This document shows, one piece after another, positions 17,061 through 25,456 of a DNA stretch of 64,000 bases. The stretch covers positions 14,243 to 78,242 of the forward strand of contig JANMDQ010000018.1 of NCBI GenBank assembly GCA_031376385.1, given 5' to 3'. The notes beneath the pieces are model-generated. The model saw nothing but the letters and a program-made list of their open reading frames with translations, had not been told where the DNA came from and did no database searches. How positions within the stretch are numbered: position 1 is the first letter of the stretch; every line of letters begins with the position of its first letter. Position numbers and translations under genes: made by a program. Source of the DNA: Aquisediminimonas sp031376385 (GTDB lineage: Bacteria > Pseudomonadota > Alphaproteobacteria > Sphingomonadales > Sphingomonadaceae).

Positions 17061-17981
17061 ATGACTCAAAACAAGTTTTACCTGATTACCGGAGCAACAT
17101 CGGGGATAGGGTTGGAGGTGGCATTGCACTTGGCCGCTGCTGACCCAACGAATTTCATCATTGTAGGGGCCCGTGATCCAGAGCGAGCCGAAGCATTGCG
17201 GAAAGCGGTGCCGCCTGAGCAATTGCTTATCTTGGAACTCGACACGTCATCGCTCAGGTCCGTCAAGTCGTTCGCAACTAAGGTTCACGCCGCCCTCGCG
17301 ACCAAGAAGCTATCTGGCGTGGCATTGAATGCAGGTGTTCAAATCATCAGCGGCAATCAATATTCCGAAGATGGTTTTGAGCTGACTTTTGCGACCAACG
17401 TGCTGGGGCATATCGCCCTAGTTGAGATGCTCCAGCCAAGCTTAGCATCTGCTTCGGTCATTATTTCTACTGCGAGCGGAACGCATGACAAAGACCATAA
17501 ACTTGCCAAGCCCTACAGGTTCTATGGGGGTTATTTCCCGTCGGCGGAAGACGTGGCGGCGGGTAAAGTGTCGAACAGCACTGACAAGGCGCAGTTGGGA
17601 AGGGACAGATATGCCACGTCAAAGCTATGTAACATTCTCTACACCTATGCGATGGCCCGGAAAGTTGGAGAAGGCGGGCCGCGCTTTATCGCTTTTGATC
17701 CGGGGTTGATGCCGGGAACAGAGCTGGCAAGGGACCAGCCCGCCGCACTGCGCTTTGCCTGGAAAAACATCTTGCCAGCTGCCGCAAAATTGATCGACGG
17801 GGCCAGCACCGCCAAACGATCCGGCGCGGTATTGGCGCAGCTGCTATCCCAAGAGCGCTATCCCACTGGCACGGGTCTGCACATTGAGTTCACTGGCAAA
17901 GAAATTCCGTCGTCACACCTATCGCATGATCAAGCGCTTCAGGACGAACTCATGGCGTTTGCCTTAACGGCAGCATTTTAG
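17061..17981 (+). CDS. Short-chain dehydrogenase/reductase
   Basis: NAD(P)-dependent oxidoreductase of the SDR superfamily, 306 aa. The cofactor loop TGATSGIG is at about residues 10-17, NAG at about 91-93, a serine-containing strand (VIISTASG) at about 134-141 and the catalytic YATSK near residue 188. The overall plan resembles the retinol dehydrogenase/protochlorophyllide reductase-like branch, but substrate cannot be told. It is divergent from the MarR gene and very likely under its control. Confidence 0.9.
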   Translation: MTQNKFYLITGATSGIGLEVALHLAAADPTNFIIVGARDPERAEALRKAVPPEQLLILELDTSSLRSVKSFATKVHAALATKKLSGVALNAGVQIISGNQYSEDGFELTFATNVLGHIALVEMLQPSLASASVIISTASGTHDKDHKLAKPYRFYGGYFPSAEDVAAGKVSNSTDKAQLGRDRYATSKLCNILYTYAMARKVGEGGPRFIAFDPGLMPGTELARDQPAALRFAWKNILPAAAKLIDGASTAKRSGAVLAQLLSQERYPTGTGLHIEFTGKEIPSSHLSHDQALQDELMAFALTAAF

Positions 17982-18112
17982 GTTATTTTACCCAAAACTT
18001 GCCTGTCAGCACCCCCCAACATCGCCGCCACGCTTAACCCAGACACTAAATTCCGGCGACATTGGGTGATTGATGCCACAGTTGGTGCCATCCATGCGGT
18101 AACGGCGCCCTA
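17982..18112. other. Intergenic region between convergent genes
   Basis: About 130 nt between the stops of the SDR gene and the small secreted protein gene. No RNA gene, terminator hairpin with a T-run, or coding frame is recognised. Confidence 0.4.
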
Positions 18113-18613
18113 TCATTCCCGCCGGGTACAAATGACCTGCCGATAATTCACGCCATATTTGTTGTTGTAGGGCGCTTCTTCGCACTTTGTGATGTTCGCC
18201 TCCAATGGCGCATCTAGCGTGACGTCTGTTCCCTTATATCGGCAAACATAGTGGATGCCTTCGCTGGACGAAAATTCCCAGCGGTTTATTTTGCCATAGC
18301 GGTCCGGCTTCAATTGCGCCTGGCCGCGCGCGGGGCCGGAATAGAAATCTATCATTTCCAGATTATTTCTGCGCGTCGATTTTGTTTCCGCCAGCGCTGC
18401 GATATGCGCATTCACAACAGCATCATTTGTCGCATGCAATTCTTGTTTCGTAAAAATATAGTCGGGGCAGTATGATTTGCCTGTTTGCGGGTTGATGGTT
18501 TTGAACAAATCGATTTGATTGCTTTTGGTAATACGCTCGCTGCGGGCGGCTGCATTACAAGTCATGCCAAAGAGCAGAGCCACAGTCAGAGCGCAATTGA
18601 TCACAATTTTCAT
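18113..18613 (-). CDS. Small secreted protein of unknown function
   Basis: A 166-aa product with an N-terminal signal peptide (hydrophobic core ALTVALLFGM, probable cleavage after NAAA). The mature part has five cysteines and a C-terminal pattern, YVCRYKGTDVTL followed by CEE, that is reminiscent of STY0301-type proteins, though the match is weak. The frame extends upstream to 18709 through a palindromic repeat. ATG 18613 has AAGGAG seven bases upstream and starts the signal peptide, so it is chosen. No function is assigned. Confidence 0.7.
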   Translation of the reverse strand: MKIVINCALTVALLFGMTCNAAARSERITKSNQIDLFKTINPQTGKSYCPDYIFTKQELHATNDAVVNAHIAALAETKSTRRNNLEMIDFYSGPARGQAQLKPDRYGKINRWEFSSSEGIHYVCRYKGTDVTLDAPLEANITKCEEAPYNNKYGVNYRQVICTRRE

Positions 18614-18665
18614 ATTCAAACTCCTTGAACTGTCTAAAGCGAATTGCTCGAAATGTGAATCACAA

Positions 18666-18779
18666 CTGTCACCCTGAACTGGTTTCACGGTCCATGCCTC
18701 GATTTTCATGCAAGACTGGATCTATCAATTTCGGCAGCGAAATTGAGGCATGGATGCTGAAACCAGTTCAGCATGACAG
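18666..18779. repeat. Palindromic intergenic repeat (CCTGAACTGGTTTCA type)
   Basis: The outer arms run from CTGTC at 18666 and to GACAG at 18779 and pair over about 40 nt, including CTGAACTGGTTTCA against TGAAACCAGTTCAG. The centre is unpaired. It resembles dispersed REP-like elements I recall from sphingomonad genomes. It lies upstream of the small secreted protein gene and just past the radical SAM stop. Confidence 0.75.
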
Positions 18780-18804
18780 TGGAGCAGATTTTACGCAATC
18801 CGCT

Positions 18805-19779
18805 CTATCCCGAACAGCTCGCGCCGCCGAGTACGCAGAAGCGGGCGCAGTGGGGGTGGTTGAGTTTGATGGGGCGCGACGCCTCCACCAACGTCTGGCC
18901 CAGATCAAATTGCGGATCATAGGGCAGTAATGTGCAGGCGGCGACGCGGGGGGTGGGTTCTCCCTTGCGCTTCACGACCATCCGGCTGGACGCGCACATG
19001 ATGGACGAAGGCGCGACATCCAAAATGCCCCAGCAGGCCGTGGTGATTTCGGGGACGTCCGCGCCTGCATCCATTTCGGGAAAAAGGGTCAGCGCCGCAT
19101 CGTCTTGCGCATCTATCGGCAGATGGTGTTTAGCAAAGAGTGCATGATAGCCAGCCCGCGCATTGCGCTCGCTTTCTATGGGCAAATGTCGCCCGGCGAC
19201 CGCGATCCGAAACCCGTTGGAGGCTAACCAGCGAAGGCCATCAATCGCTTTATCCCAGCTATTGGCACCGCGTTCATTCTCATGGACTGCCTTTGTGTGG
19301 TGATCGAGGCTGACGCGATATGTCAGGCGGTCGCGGTGGGGCAGGGCCAACAGTTGCGCCTCAAATCTCCGCATCGGGCGCATCGCGTTGGTGAGTACGA
19401 GTACATTGAATCCGCGCTCTAGGCACAGCACGACCATCGCCACGCAATCCTTATTCATGAACGGCTCGCCGCCGGTAAACCCGATTTCGCGGGTGGGCAG
19501 TGCCTCCCGCGCGATCTCATCAAGATAAGTGCGAACGTCTGCGAGTGTTAGATAGACAAGGGCGTCATTGGTGGGTGAGCTTTCGATATAGCAGCTTTTG
19601 CATGCCAGATTACAGAGCGTGCCAGTGTTAAACCATAATGTCGTCAGGCCCGCCATAGCGACACTGGCGCGCGGTTCCCCCTTTGCGGTCAGGTCAGCAT
19701 GTTTGAACTTTTGCGGATCGAGCGTCGTCCGCAGGGGCATCATGAAGGGTGAGGCCGCGAAATCCTGAGTGATCTGCAT
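18805..19779 (-). CDS. Radical SAM protein, substrate unknown
   Basis: The radical SAM signature CNLACKSC (Cys 56, 60, 63) binds the [4Fe-4S] cluster that cleaves S-adenosylmethionine, and FTGGEPF (about residues 100-106) is the usual GGE motif. Several C-terminal cysteines (ACWGI, IMCASS, ACTLL, CARFCVLGGASC) suggest an extra SPASM-like cluster. The 324-aa protein has a good AGGAGG site that overlaps the stop of the upstream DUF418 gene, so the pair is translationally coupled. No peptide precursor gene was recognised nearby, so the substrate remains open. Confidence 0.85.
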   Translation of the reverse strand: MQITQDFAASPFMMPLRTTLDPQKFKHADLTAKGEPRASVAMAGLTTLWFNTGTLCNLACKSCYIESSPTNDALVYLTLADVRTYLDEIAREALPTREIGFTGGEPFMNKDCVAMVVLCLERGFNVLVLTNAMRPMRRFEAQLLALPHRDRLTYRVSLDHHTKAVHENERGANSWDKAIDGLRWLASNGFRIAVAGRHLPIESERNARAGYHALFAKHHLPIDAQDDAALTLFPEMDAGADVPEITTACWGILDVAPSSIMCASSRMVVKRKGEPTPRVAACTLLPYDPQFDLGQTLVEASRPIKLNHPHCARFCVLGGASCSG

Positions 19780-19794
19780 GTTTCCCTCTTCCTC

Positions 19795-21039
19795 CTATCG
19801 CCGCAGAGGGACAAGCGCCCCGCGCGTTAGGCATCGCCATAACCATTCGAGCGGACCGTGGCGGTGTCGGTCCATCCAGGGTTTTGACCAAAGCAGCATC
19901 ACGGCCCACGCGGCGAAGACAAAAGCGTAAACTGTTGCGCGCGATACATGGCCGAACAGACCAAAGCCGTAGCCGTAGAAGATTGTCGTCATGATGAGGG
20001 ATGAGGCGATGTAGTTGCTGAACGCAACTTGGCCCGCCGCTATGATCCGCGCCATCAGATGAGGCCAGACGCCGGATTGAAGGATGAGGATCGCGACTGC
20101 TGCGTGCGCCATGGCAATGGGCACCCGAAACGGCGTTGACCAAGCCGCAACGCTGCCGCCGACGACCAGAGTGTCATAGCCCGACACGACGCACCAGATG
20201 GCGAGCGCAGCCATGCCACTGATCCCAACCGCATAACCCATGCGTATGACGCGGATATAGGCTTCGCGGCTCCACTCTCCCGTCATGAATCCATTGCGGA
20301 ACAACGCCATGCCGAGCGCCATGAGGCCGAGTGTTTCAGCCCCGTAGGCAATCACCAAAGCGATCGGGCCAAAGGCTTCCGTAACCACGCGGTCGTGCAC
20401 GATGATGCTGTAGCTTGATCGCAGTGTCGCGACTTCCTGAGTGATGTCGGCGCTTCCCGGTGCGCCAAGGCCGGCAAGGGCGCTGGCTGCATCCACTGCC
20501 ATTTGCGGATCTGCGCCGGGCGCTGTCGCCATATGGACGAAGACCGCCATGCCGCCGATAATCCCCGCCCACAGCAGAAATCCAGCGCCAATGAATATCA
20601 CCGCGCGAGTGATAAGAGCAGAGGCATCGCGGCCCCGCCACCGCCACGCGATCATCCCTGCAATGGCGTAAAGGAACAGGATATCGCCGTACCAGATAAG
20701 GCCGTAATGCAGCAGGCCGAACAGCGCGAGCCAGCCCATCCGCCTGAAATGCATCGCCTTTGCGCTGCCGGGAAGGGCAGCCTCCGCCCGGTCAATGAAC
20801 AGCAGCATCGAAGTGCCGAACATGATCGAAAACAACGCGCGAAACTTCGCGTCGACCAAGATGAAGTTGACGACCCAGACGGATTGGTCCGCTATCGTTA
20901 GTCCCCTCCAAGCCAGCGGATTGATATAGGCGGCGGACGGCATCGCAAACGCAATGATGTTCATCAACAGGATCCCCATCACCGCGACCCCGCGCAAAAA
21001 ATCAAGGGTAAGCAGGCGGGGCAGGGGGGATATGTTCAT
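19795..21039 (-). CDS. DUF418-family multi-pass membrane protein
   Basis: A 414-aa integral membrane protein with about ten hydrophobic segments. The N-terminal LDFLRGVAVMGILLMNI and the C-terminal FSNYIASSLIMTTIFYGYGFG match the DUF418/YeiB pattern. Members are putative transporters or membrane acyltransferase relatives of unknown role. It is the first gene of a minus-strand pair with the radical SAM protein (15 nt apart), and divergent from the transglutaminase gene. Confidence 0.85.
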   Translation of the reverse strand: MNISPLPRLLTLDFLRGVAVMGILLMNIIAFAMPSAAYINPLAWRGLTIADQSVWVVNFILVDAKFRALFSIMFGTSMLLFIDRAEAALPGSAKAMHFRRMGWLALFGLLHYGLIWYGDILFLYAIAGMIAWRWRGRDASALITRAVIFIGAGFLLWAGIIGGMAVFVHMATAPGADPQMAVDAASALAGLGAPGSADITQEVATLRSSYSIIVHDRVVTEAFGPIALVIAYGAETLGLMALGMALFRNGFMTGEWSREAYIRVIRMGYAVGISGMAALAIWCVVSGYDTLVVGGSVAAWSTPFRVPIAMAHAAVAILILQSGVWPHLMARIIAAGQVAFSNYIASSLIMTTIFYGYGFGLFGHVSRATVYAFVFAAWAVMLLWSKPWMDRHRHGPLEWLWRCLTRGALVPLRR

Positions 21040-21131
21040 TCCGTTTGATGACGCGGTGGGAACGGGGTGTAAAGTGCGCGCGCTCCGCGCTCATCTATGT
21101 TAAGGGGAGGCTTGTCGATTAGGAGCCTCCG

Positions 21132-21911
21132 TTGCAAACCGTTTCCGTCACTGCCTCTCTCATTTACACACTTCCCCAATCCTCTGATATCCTCCTCTCT
21201 GTCGAAGCGATTCCGATGGCGGATCAGCGTCTCATCAGCGACAATCTGACCGTGTGGGGGTGCGGGCCAATGACGCCTGTGGCGTGTATGGACGGGCTCG
21301 GTCAGCGCACATGGTTCACCGTCAGCGGTCGGCTGGACATTGTTTACACAGCAGTTGTGGAAATTGACCGCGCACCAACGGCCATTGCGGGGTTGGACCC
21401 TGGCCCCCACGCGGCCTTACCGCCTTATGTGATCCCCTATCTGATGCCGAGCCGATATTGCCCGTCTGACCTGCTTGAAAATTTTGTGATCGATACGTTC
21501 ACCGCAACCAACAAAGGCGCGTTGATCCTTGAAATGGCGGAATGGATTTATACGCACATCGATTATGTGCCCGGAAGTACCGGATACCGCGCCACGGCGA
21601 GTGATGTTTTCCTTGGGCGGCGCGGGGTTTGCCGGGATTTTGCGCATTTGCTGATTGCCTTTGCCCGCGCTGCGGATGTGCCTGCTCGGATGGTGTCGGC
21701 TTATGCATTGGGCCTTGATCCGCCGGATTTTCATGCTGTGGTAGAAGTGTGGCTGGATGGCCGCTGGCACTTGGTTGATCCCACTCGTCTTGTCCCCGAA
21801 ACCAACCTCGTCCGCATCGCCGTTGGCCGCGATGCCACTGACGTGGGTTTCATGACCATCTTTGGGACGGCAACGATGATGGAACAGTCTGTTGTCGTGA
21901 CGGCAGTCTAA
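21132..21911 (+). CDS. Transglutaminase-like cysteine protease family protein
   Basis: A 259-aa protein with a transglutaminase-like core. The catalytic cysteine is in RRGVCRDFAHLLIAFARA (about residue 164), the histidine in DFHAVVEVWLDGRW and the aspartate in LVDPT. An N-terminal beta-rich region precedes the core, as in bacterial transglutaminase-N proteins. The start is TTG with AGGAG at 21121-21125 six bases upstream. No signal peptide is visible, so it is probably cytoplasmic. Substrate unknown. Confidence 0.85.
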   Translation: MQTVSVTASLIYTLPQSSDILLSVEAIPMADQRLISDNLTVWGCGPMTPVACMDGLGQRTWFTVSGRLDIVYTAVVEIDRAPTAIAGLDPGPHAALPPYVIPYLMPSRYCPSDLLENFVIDTFTATNKGALILEMAEWIYTHIDYVPGSTGYRATASDVFLGRRGVCRDFAHLLIAFARAADVPARMVSAYALGLDPPDFHAVVEVWLDGRWHLVDPTRLVPETNLVRIAVGRDATDVGFMTIFGTATMMEQSVVVTAV

Positions 21912-21917
21912 GAAGCG

Positions 21918-22127
21918 ATGGCCCGCATGCTCTCCCCCGCCATCATCAGCGAAATCATTGAGATGGCGCTGAGTGATCATGTCAGCTTTGCCACAATCAA
22001 GCAGCAGCACGGGGTGAGTGCGGATGAAGTGAAAGCGCTCATGCGCTCTTCTCTAAAGCCCGGAAGCTACCGTGCGTGGCGAAAGCGGGTGCGGGATTTT
22101 GGGGACCGGAGGGAGCATTATAAATGA
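21918..22127 (+). CDS. TIGR03643-type small protein (DUF2805)
   Basis: A 69-aa basic protein starting six bases after the transglutaminase stop. The sequence (IISEIIEMALSDHVSF, GVSADEVKALMR, KPGSYRAWRKRV) fits the small TIGR03643/DUF2805 family, which looks like a helix-turn-helix fold but has no assigned role. Probably co-transcribed with the transglutaminase gene. Confidence 0.8.
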   Translation: MARMLSPAIISEIIEMALSDHVSFATIKQQHGVSADEVKALMRSSLKPGSYRAWRKRVRDFGDRREHYK

Positions 22128-22376
22128 AGCCGGGCAGGCTTCGTGGTTGACGCAAAGCTGTGCTGAGGCTAATGGCCTCCTCGTCCGGTGGGTGCATCCT
22201 TTGCTTTGAGCGAACGGGGCAACCACAATAAACGGACATTTTACAGCGCTTGAACACTGTTTGTGCGGGTAAGGGCCGGGGGGCATCTGCTTCCATGGTC
22301 CTTTGTGTTTTGGGGGAAACCCTGATTCGCAGTCCTGTTCATCAGAGTAACTTCAAAAGAGAAGGTGAAGGGCTTC
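22128..22376 (+). promoter_or_regulatory. rpsL leader and promoter region
   Basis: About 250 nt without a recognised gene precede rpsL. TTGACG at 22147-22152 and TAATGG at 22170-22175 with a 17-nt spacer are a plausible sigma70 promoter, leaving a leader of about 200 nt. A promoter for the str operon is expected here; the boxes are read by eye only. Confidence 0.45.
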
Positions 22377-22748
22377 ATGCCAACAATCAATCAGCTGGTC
22401 CGCAAGGGCCGGGCGCCTCAGAAGGCGAAATCAAAAGTTCCCGCAATGGAGCAAAACCCGCAAAAGCGCGGTGTTTGCACGCGTGTCTATACGACAACCC
22501 CTAAGAAGCCGAACTCGGCTCTCCGCAAGGTTGCCAAGATCCGCCTCACGAACGGGCGCGAAGTCATCAGCTATATTCCCGGTGAAGGGCATAATCTTCA
22601 GGAGCACTCTGTGGTTCTGATCCGTGGCGGTCGTGTTCGCGATCTTCCCGGTGTGCGTTATCACGTATTGCGCGGCGTTCTGGATACTCAGGGCGTCAAG
22701 GACCGTAAACAATCGCGTTCCAAATATGGCGCGAAGCGTCCTAAGTAA
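22377..22748 (+). CDS. rpsL: 30S ribosomal protein S12
   Basis: S12 sits at the decoding centre of the 30S subunit. The start is the ATG at 22377 (MPTINQLVRKGR); an in-frame ATG at 22365 only adds MKGF. The loop TTTPKKPNSALRKVAK carries the lysine where streptomycin resistance substitutions occur in other bacteria, and it is the sensitive-type lysine here. The product is 123 aa. It is the first gene of the rpsL-rpsG-fusA-tuf run. Confidence 0.98.
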   Translation: MPTINQLVRKGRAPQKAKSKVPAMEQNPQKRGVCTRVYTTTPKKPNSALRKVAKIRLTNGREVISYIPGEGHNLQEHSVVLIRGGRVRDLPGVRYHVLRGVLDTQGVKDRKQSRSKYGAKRPK

Positions 22749-22763
22749 GAAGGGAATAGAGAA

Positions 22764-23234
22764 ATGGCACGTCGTCGTCGCCCCGAAAAGCGGGTTATCT
22801 TGCCTGATCCCAAATTTGGGGATGAGGTTCTTTCCAAATTCATGAACAGCGTCATGCTGGACGGTAAAAAAGCCGTTGCAGAAGGGATTGTTTACACAGC
22901 CCTCGAAGTCATCGAAACCAAAGCGAAGAAGGACCCGATCGGCGTGTTCCATGATGCGCTGAACAATGTGAAGCCGGGCATCGAAGTCCGTTCACGTCGC
23001 GTTGGCGGTGCCACCTATCAGGTGCCTGTCGAAGTGCGGACGGAACGCGCTCAGGCGCTGGCCATTCGCTGGTTGATCACCGCTGCGCGTAATCGCAGTG
23101 AAAAGACCATGTCAGCACGGCTTTCAGCTGAACTGATGGATGCTTCCACCAACCGCGGTAACGCGGTGAAGAAGCGCGAAGATACACACCGGATGGCAGA
23201 AGCCAACCGCGCCTTCAGCCATTACCGCTGGTAA
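22764..23234 (+). CDS. rpsG: 30S ribosomal protein S7
   Basis: Primary 16S rRNA-binding protein that nucleates assembly of the 30S head. The 156-aa product begins MARRRRPEKR and has the typical VGGATYQVPVEVRTER stretch. It follows rpsL by 15 nt with a GAAGGG-type ribosome binding site and precedes fusA, the standard str operon order. Confidence 0.98.
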   Translation: MARRRRPEKRVILPDPKFGDEVLSKFMNSVMLDGKKAVAEGIVYTALEVIETKAKKDPIGVFHDALNNVKPGIEVRSRRVGGATYQVPVEVRTERAQALAIRWLITAARNRSEKTMSARLSAELMDASTNRGNAVKKREDTHRMAEANRAFSHYRW

Positions 23235-23290
23235 CAGCGGGCTTATCGGACACCGTTGGTAATTGCACTTAAACTCTCGGAGTAATTGAC

Positions 23291-25366
23291 ATGGCACGCA
23301 GCCATCCACTTAGCATGTATCGCAATATCGGGATCATGGCGCACATCGACGCGGGTAAAACCACGACGACGGAGCGGATCCTGTATTACACCGGCAAATC
23401 CTATAAAATTGGCGAAGTGCACGAAGGCACAGCGACGATGGATTGGATGGAGCAGGAGCAGGAGCGTGGGATCACGATCACTTCTGCTGCGACGACATGT
23501 TTCTGGAATGATCACCGGATCAACATCATCGACACGCCCGGCCACGTGGACTTCACGATTGAAGTTGAGCGTTCGCTGCGCGTGCTCGATGGTGCGGTTG
23601 CGTGCTTTGACGGTGTGGCAGGCGTTGAGCCTCAGTCTGAAACCGTTTGGCGTCAGGCCGAAAAATATAAAGTGCCGCGGATGTGCTTCATCAACAAGCT
23701 AGACCGCACCGGCGCGAATTTCGACATGTGCGTGGATATGATCAAGGACCGGCTGGGCGCTCGCCCACTGGTGCTTTATTTGCCCGTGGGCATCGAATCG
23801 AGCCTGAAGGGCCTTGTCGATCTGGTCGAAAACCGCGCCATCATCTGGGCGGACGAGTCACTCGGCGCTAAGTTTGAATATGAAGCTATTCCAGATGACT
23901 TGGCTGCCAAGGCTGCTGTTGCACGTTCCGAACTGATCGAAATGGTTGTCGAGCAAGACGATGACGTGATGGAAGCCTATCTGGAAGGCACAGAGCCTGA
24001 CGTGGCGACGATCAAGCGTTTGATCCGCAAGGGAACGCTTAACTTCTCCTTCGTTCCCATTCTTTGCGGTTCGGCGTTCAAGAATAAGGGCGTTCAGCCT
24101 CTGCTGGATGCTGTCGTCGATTATCTGCCTTCGCCGCTCGACATTCCTGATATCGAAGGTTTGAAGCTGGACGGCGTCACTGTTGAAACACGTGCGGCCG
24201 CTGATGATGCTCCGTTCTCCGCGCTGGCCTTCAAGATCATGAACGATCCGTTCGTGGGAACGCTGACCTTTGCCCGTATTTATTCCGGATCGCTTGAAAC
24301 AGCGACGCAAGTGATGAATTCGGTGAAGGACAAGAAGGAAAAGGTCGGCCGTATGCTTCTTATGCATGCCAACGACCGCGAAGACATTCAGGTGGCTTAT
24401 GCTGGCGACATTGTGGCGCTGGCGGGCCTTAAGGATACGACGACTGGGGATACACTTTGTGCCCTTAATGCGCCGATCATTCTTGAGCGGATGGAATTTC
24501 CTGATCCCGTCATCGAAGTGGCCGTGGAACCAAAGACCAAGGCTGACCAAGAAAAGATGGGCATTGCGCTTAATCGCCTTGCCCGCGAAGATCCGTCGTT
24601 TCGCGTCACGTCAGACCATGAATCTGGCCAAACGATCATCAAGGGTATGGGTGAGCTTCACCTTGAAATCCTGGTTGACCGTATGCGTCGCGAATTCAAG
24701 GTGGAGGCCAATGTTGGCGCGCCGCAGGTCGCTTACCGCGAATATCTGGGTAAAAAAGTTGATATCGACTATACCCATAAGAAGCAGTCGGGCGGTTCAG
24801 GCCAGTTTGGCCGCGTGAAATTCACTGTTGAGCCCGGCGAACGGGGTTCAGGCGTGGTGTTCCATGATGAAGTCAAGGGCGGGAATATTCCAAAGGAATA
24901 TATTCCATCAGTGGAAAAGGGCATGCGCGAAACCGCAGAGTCCGGATCGCTGATTGGTTTCCCGATCATCGATTTCGCGATCCGCCTCTATGATGGTGCC
25001 TATCATGACGTCGATTCTTCGGCATTGGCGTTTGAAATTGCAGGCCGTGCAGCGATGCGTGAAGCGGCGCAAAAATCTGGCATCAAGTTGCTGGAGCCGA
25101 TCATGAAAGTCGAAGTCGTCACTCCTGAGAATTTCTTGGGCGATGTCATCGGTGACATGAACAGCCGTCGTGGCCAAATTCAAGGCACTGATACGCGCGG
25201 AAATGCTCAGGTTGTGGAGGCAATGGTGCCACTCGCCAACATGTTTGGCTATGTGAATCAGTTGCGTTCTTTCACGCAAGGGCGTGCGCAATATTCGATG
25301 CACTTCTCCCATTATGACGAAGTTCCATCGAACGTCGCAGAAGAGGTGAAGGCAAAGCTTGCCTGA
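23291..25366 (+). CDS. fusA: Elongation factor G
   Basis: Translocation GTPase of the ribosome, 691 aa. G-domain motifs are AHIDAGKTTTTERIL (about residues 16-30), DTPGHVDF and NKLDR. Domains II-V follow at normal spacing, with IIKGMGELHLEIL and the domain IV segment GQFGRVKFTVEPG. A clean ACTCGGAG-type ribosome binding site precedes the ATG. Length and motifs suggest canonical EF-G rather than an EF-G2 variant. Confidence 0.98.
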   Translation: MARSHPLSMYRNIGIMAHIDAGKTTTTERILYYTGKSYKIGEVHEGTATMDWMEQEQERGITITSAATTCFWNDHRINIIDTPGHVDFTIEVERSLRVLDGAVACFDGVAGVEPQSETVWRQAEKYKVPRMCFINKLDRTGANFDMCVDMIKDRLGARPLVLYLPVGIESSLKGLVDLVENRAIIWADESLGAKFEYEAIPDDLAAKAAVARSELIEMVVEQDDDVMEAYLEGTEPDVATIKRLIRKGTLNFSFVPILCGSAFKNKGVQPLLDAVVDYLPSPLDIPDIEGLKLDGVTVETRAAADDAPFSALAFKIMNDPFVGTLTFARIYSGSLETATQVMNSVKDKKEKVGRMLLMHANDREDIQVAYAGDIVALAGLKDTTTGDTLCALNAPIILERMEFPDPVIEVAVEPKTKADQEKMGIALNRLAREDPSFRVTSDHESGQTIIKGMGELHLEILVDRMRREFKVEANVGAPQVAYREYLGKKVDIDYTHKKQSGGSGQFGRVKFTVEPGERGSGVVFHDEVKGGNIPKEYIPSVEKGMRETAESGSLIGFPIIDFAIRLYDGAYHDVDSSALAFEIAGRAAMREAAQKSGIKLLEPIMKVEVVTPENFLGDVIGDMNSRRGQIQGTDTRGNAQVVEAMVPLANMFGYVNQLRSFTQGRAQYSMHFSHYDEVPSNVAEEVKAKLA

Positions 25367-25456
25367 TTTGGAAACACAGACTAATGGCGACGCCTGATTC
25401 AGACGGCGTCCGCCAGAGTTGATCAACTTAAACGTAAGAAAAACGAGGACAGTATA

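Noticed and set aside
22250..22504. Plus-strand frame overlapping the start of rpsL
   Set aside because: It overlaps rpsL out of frame and shows no similarity to any known small protein.
25389..25410. Terminator between fusA and tuf
   Set aside because: The stem is only 6 bp with a 10-nt loop and no T-run follows; tuf is most likely co-transcribed.
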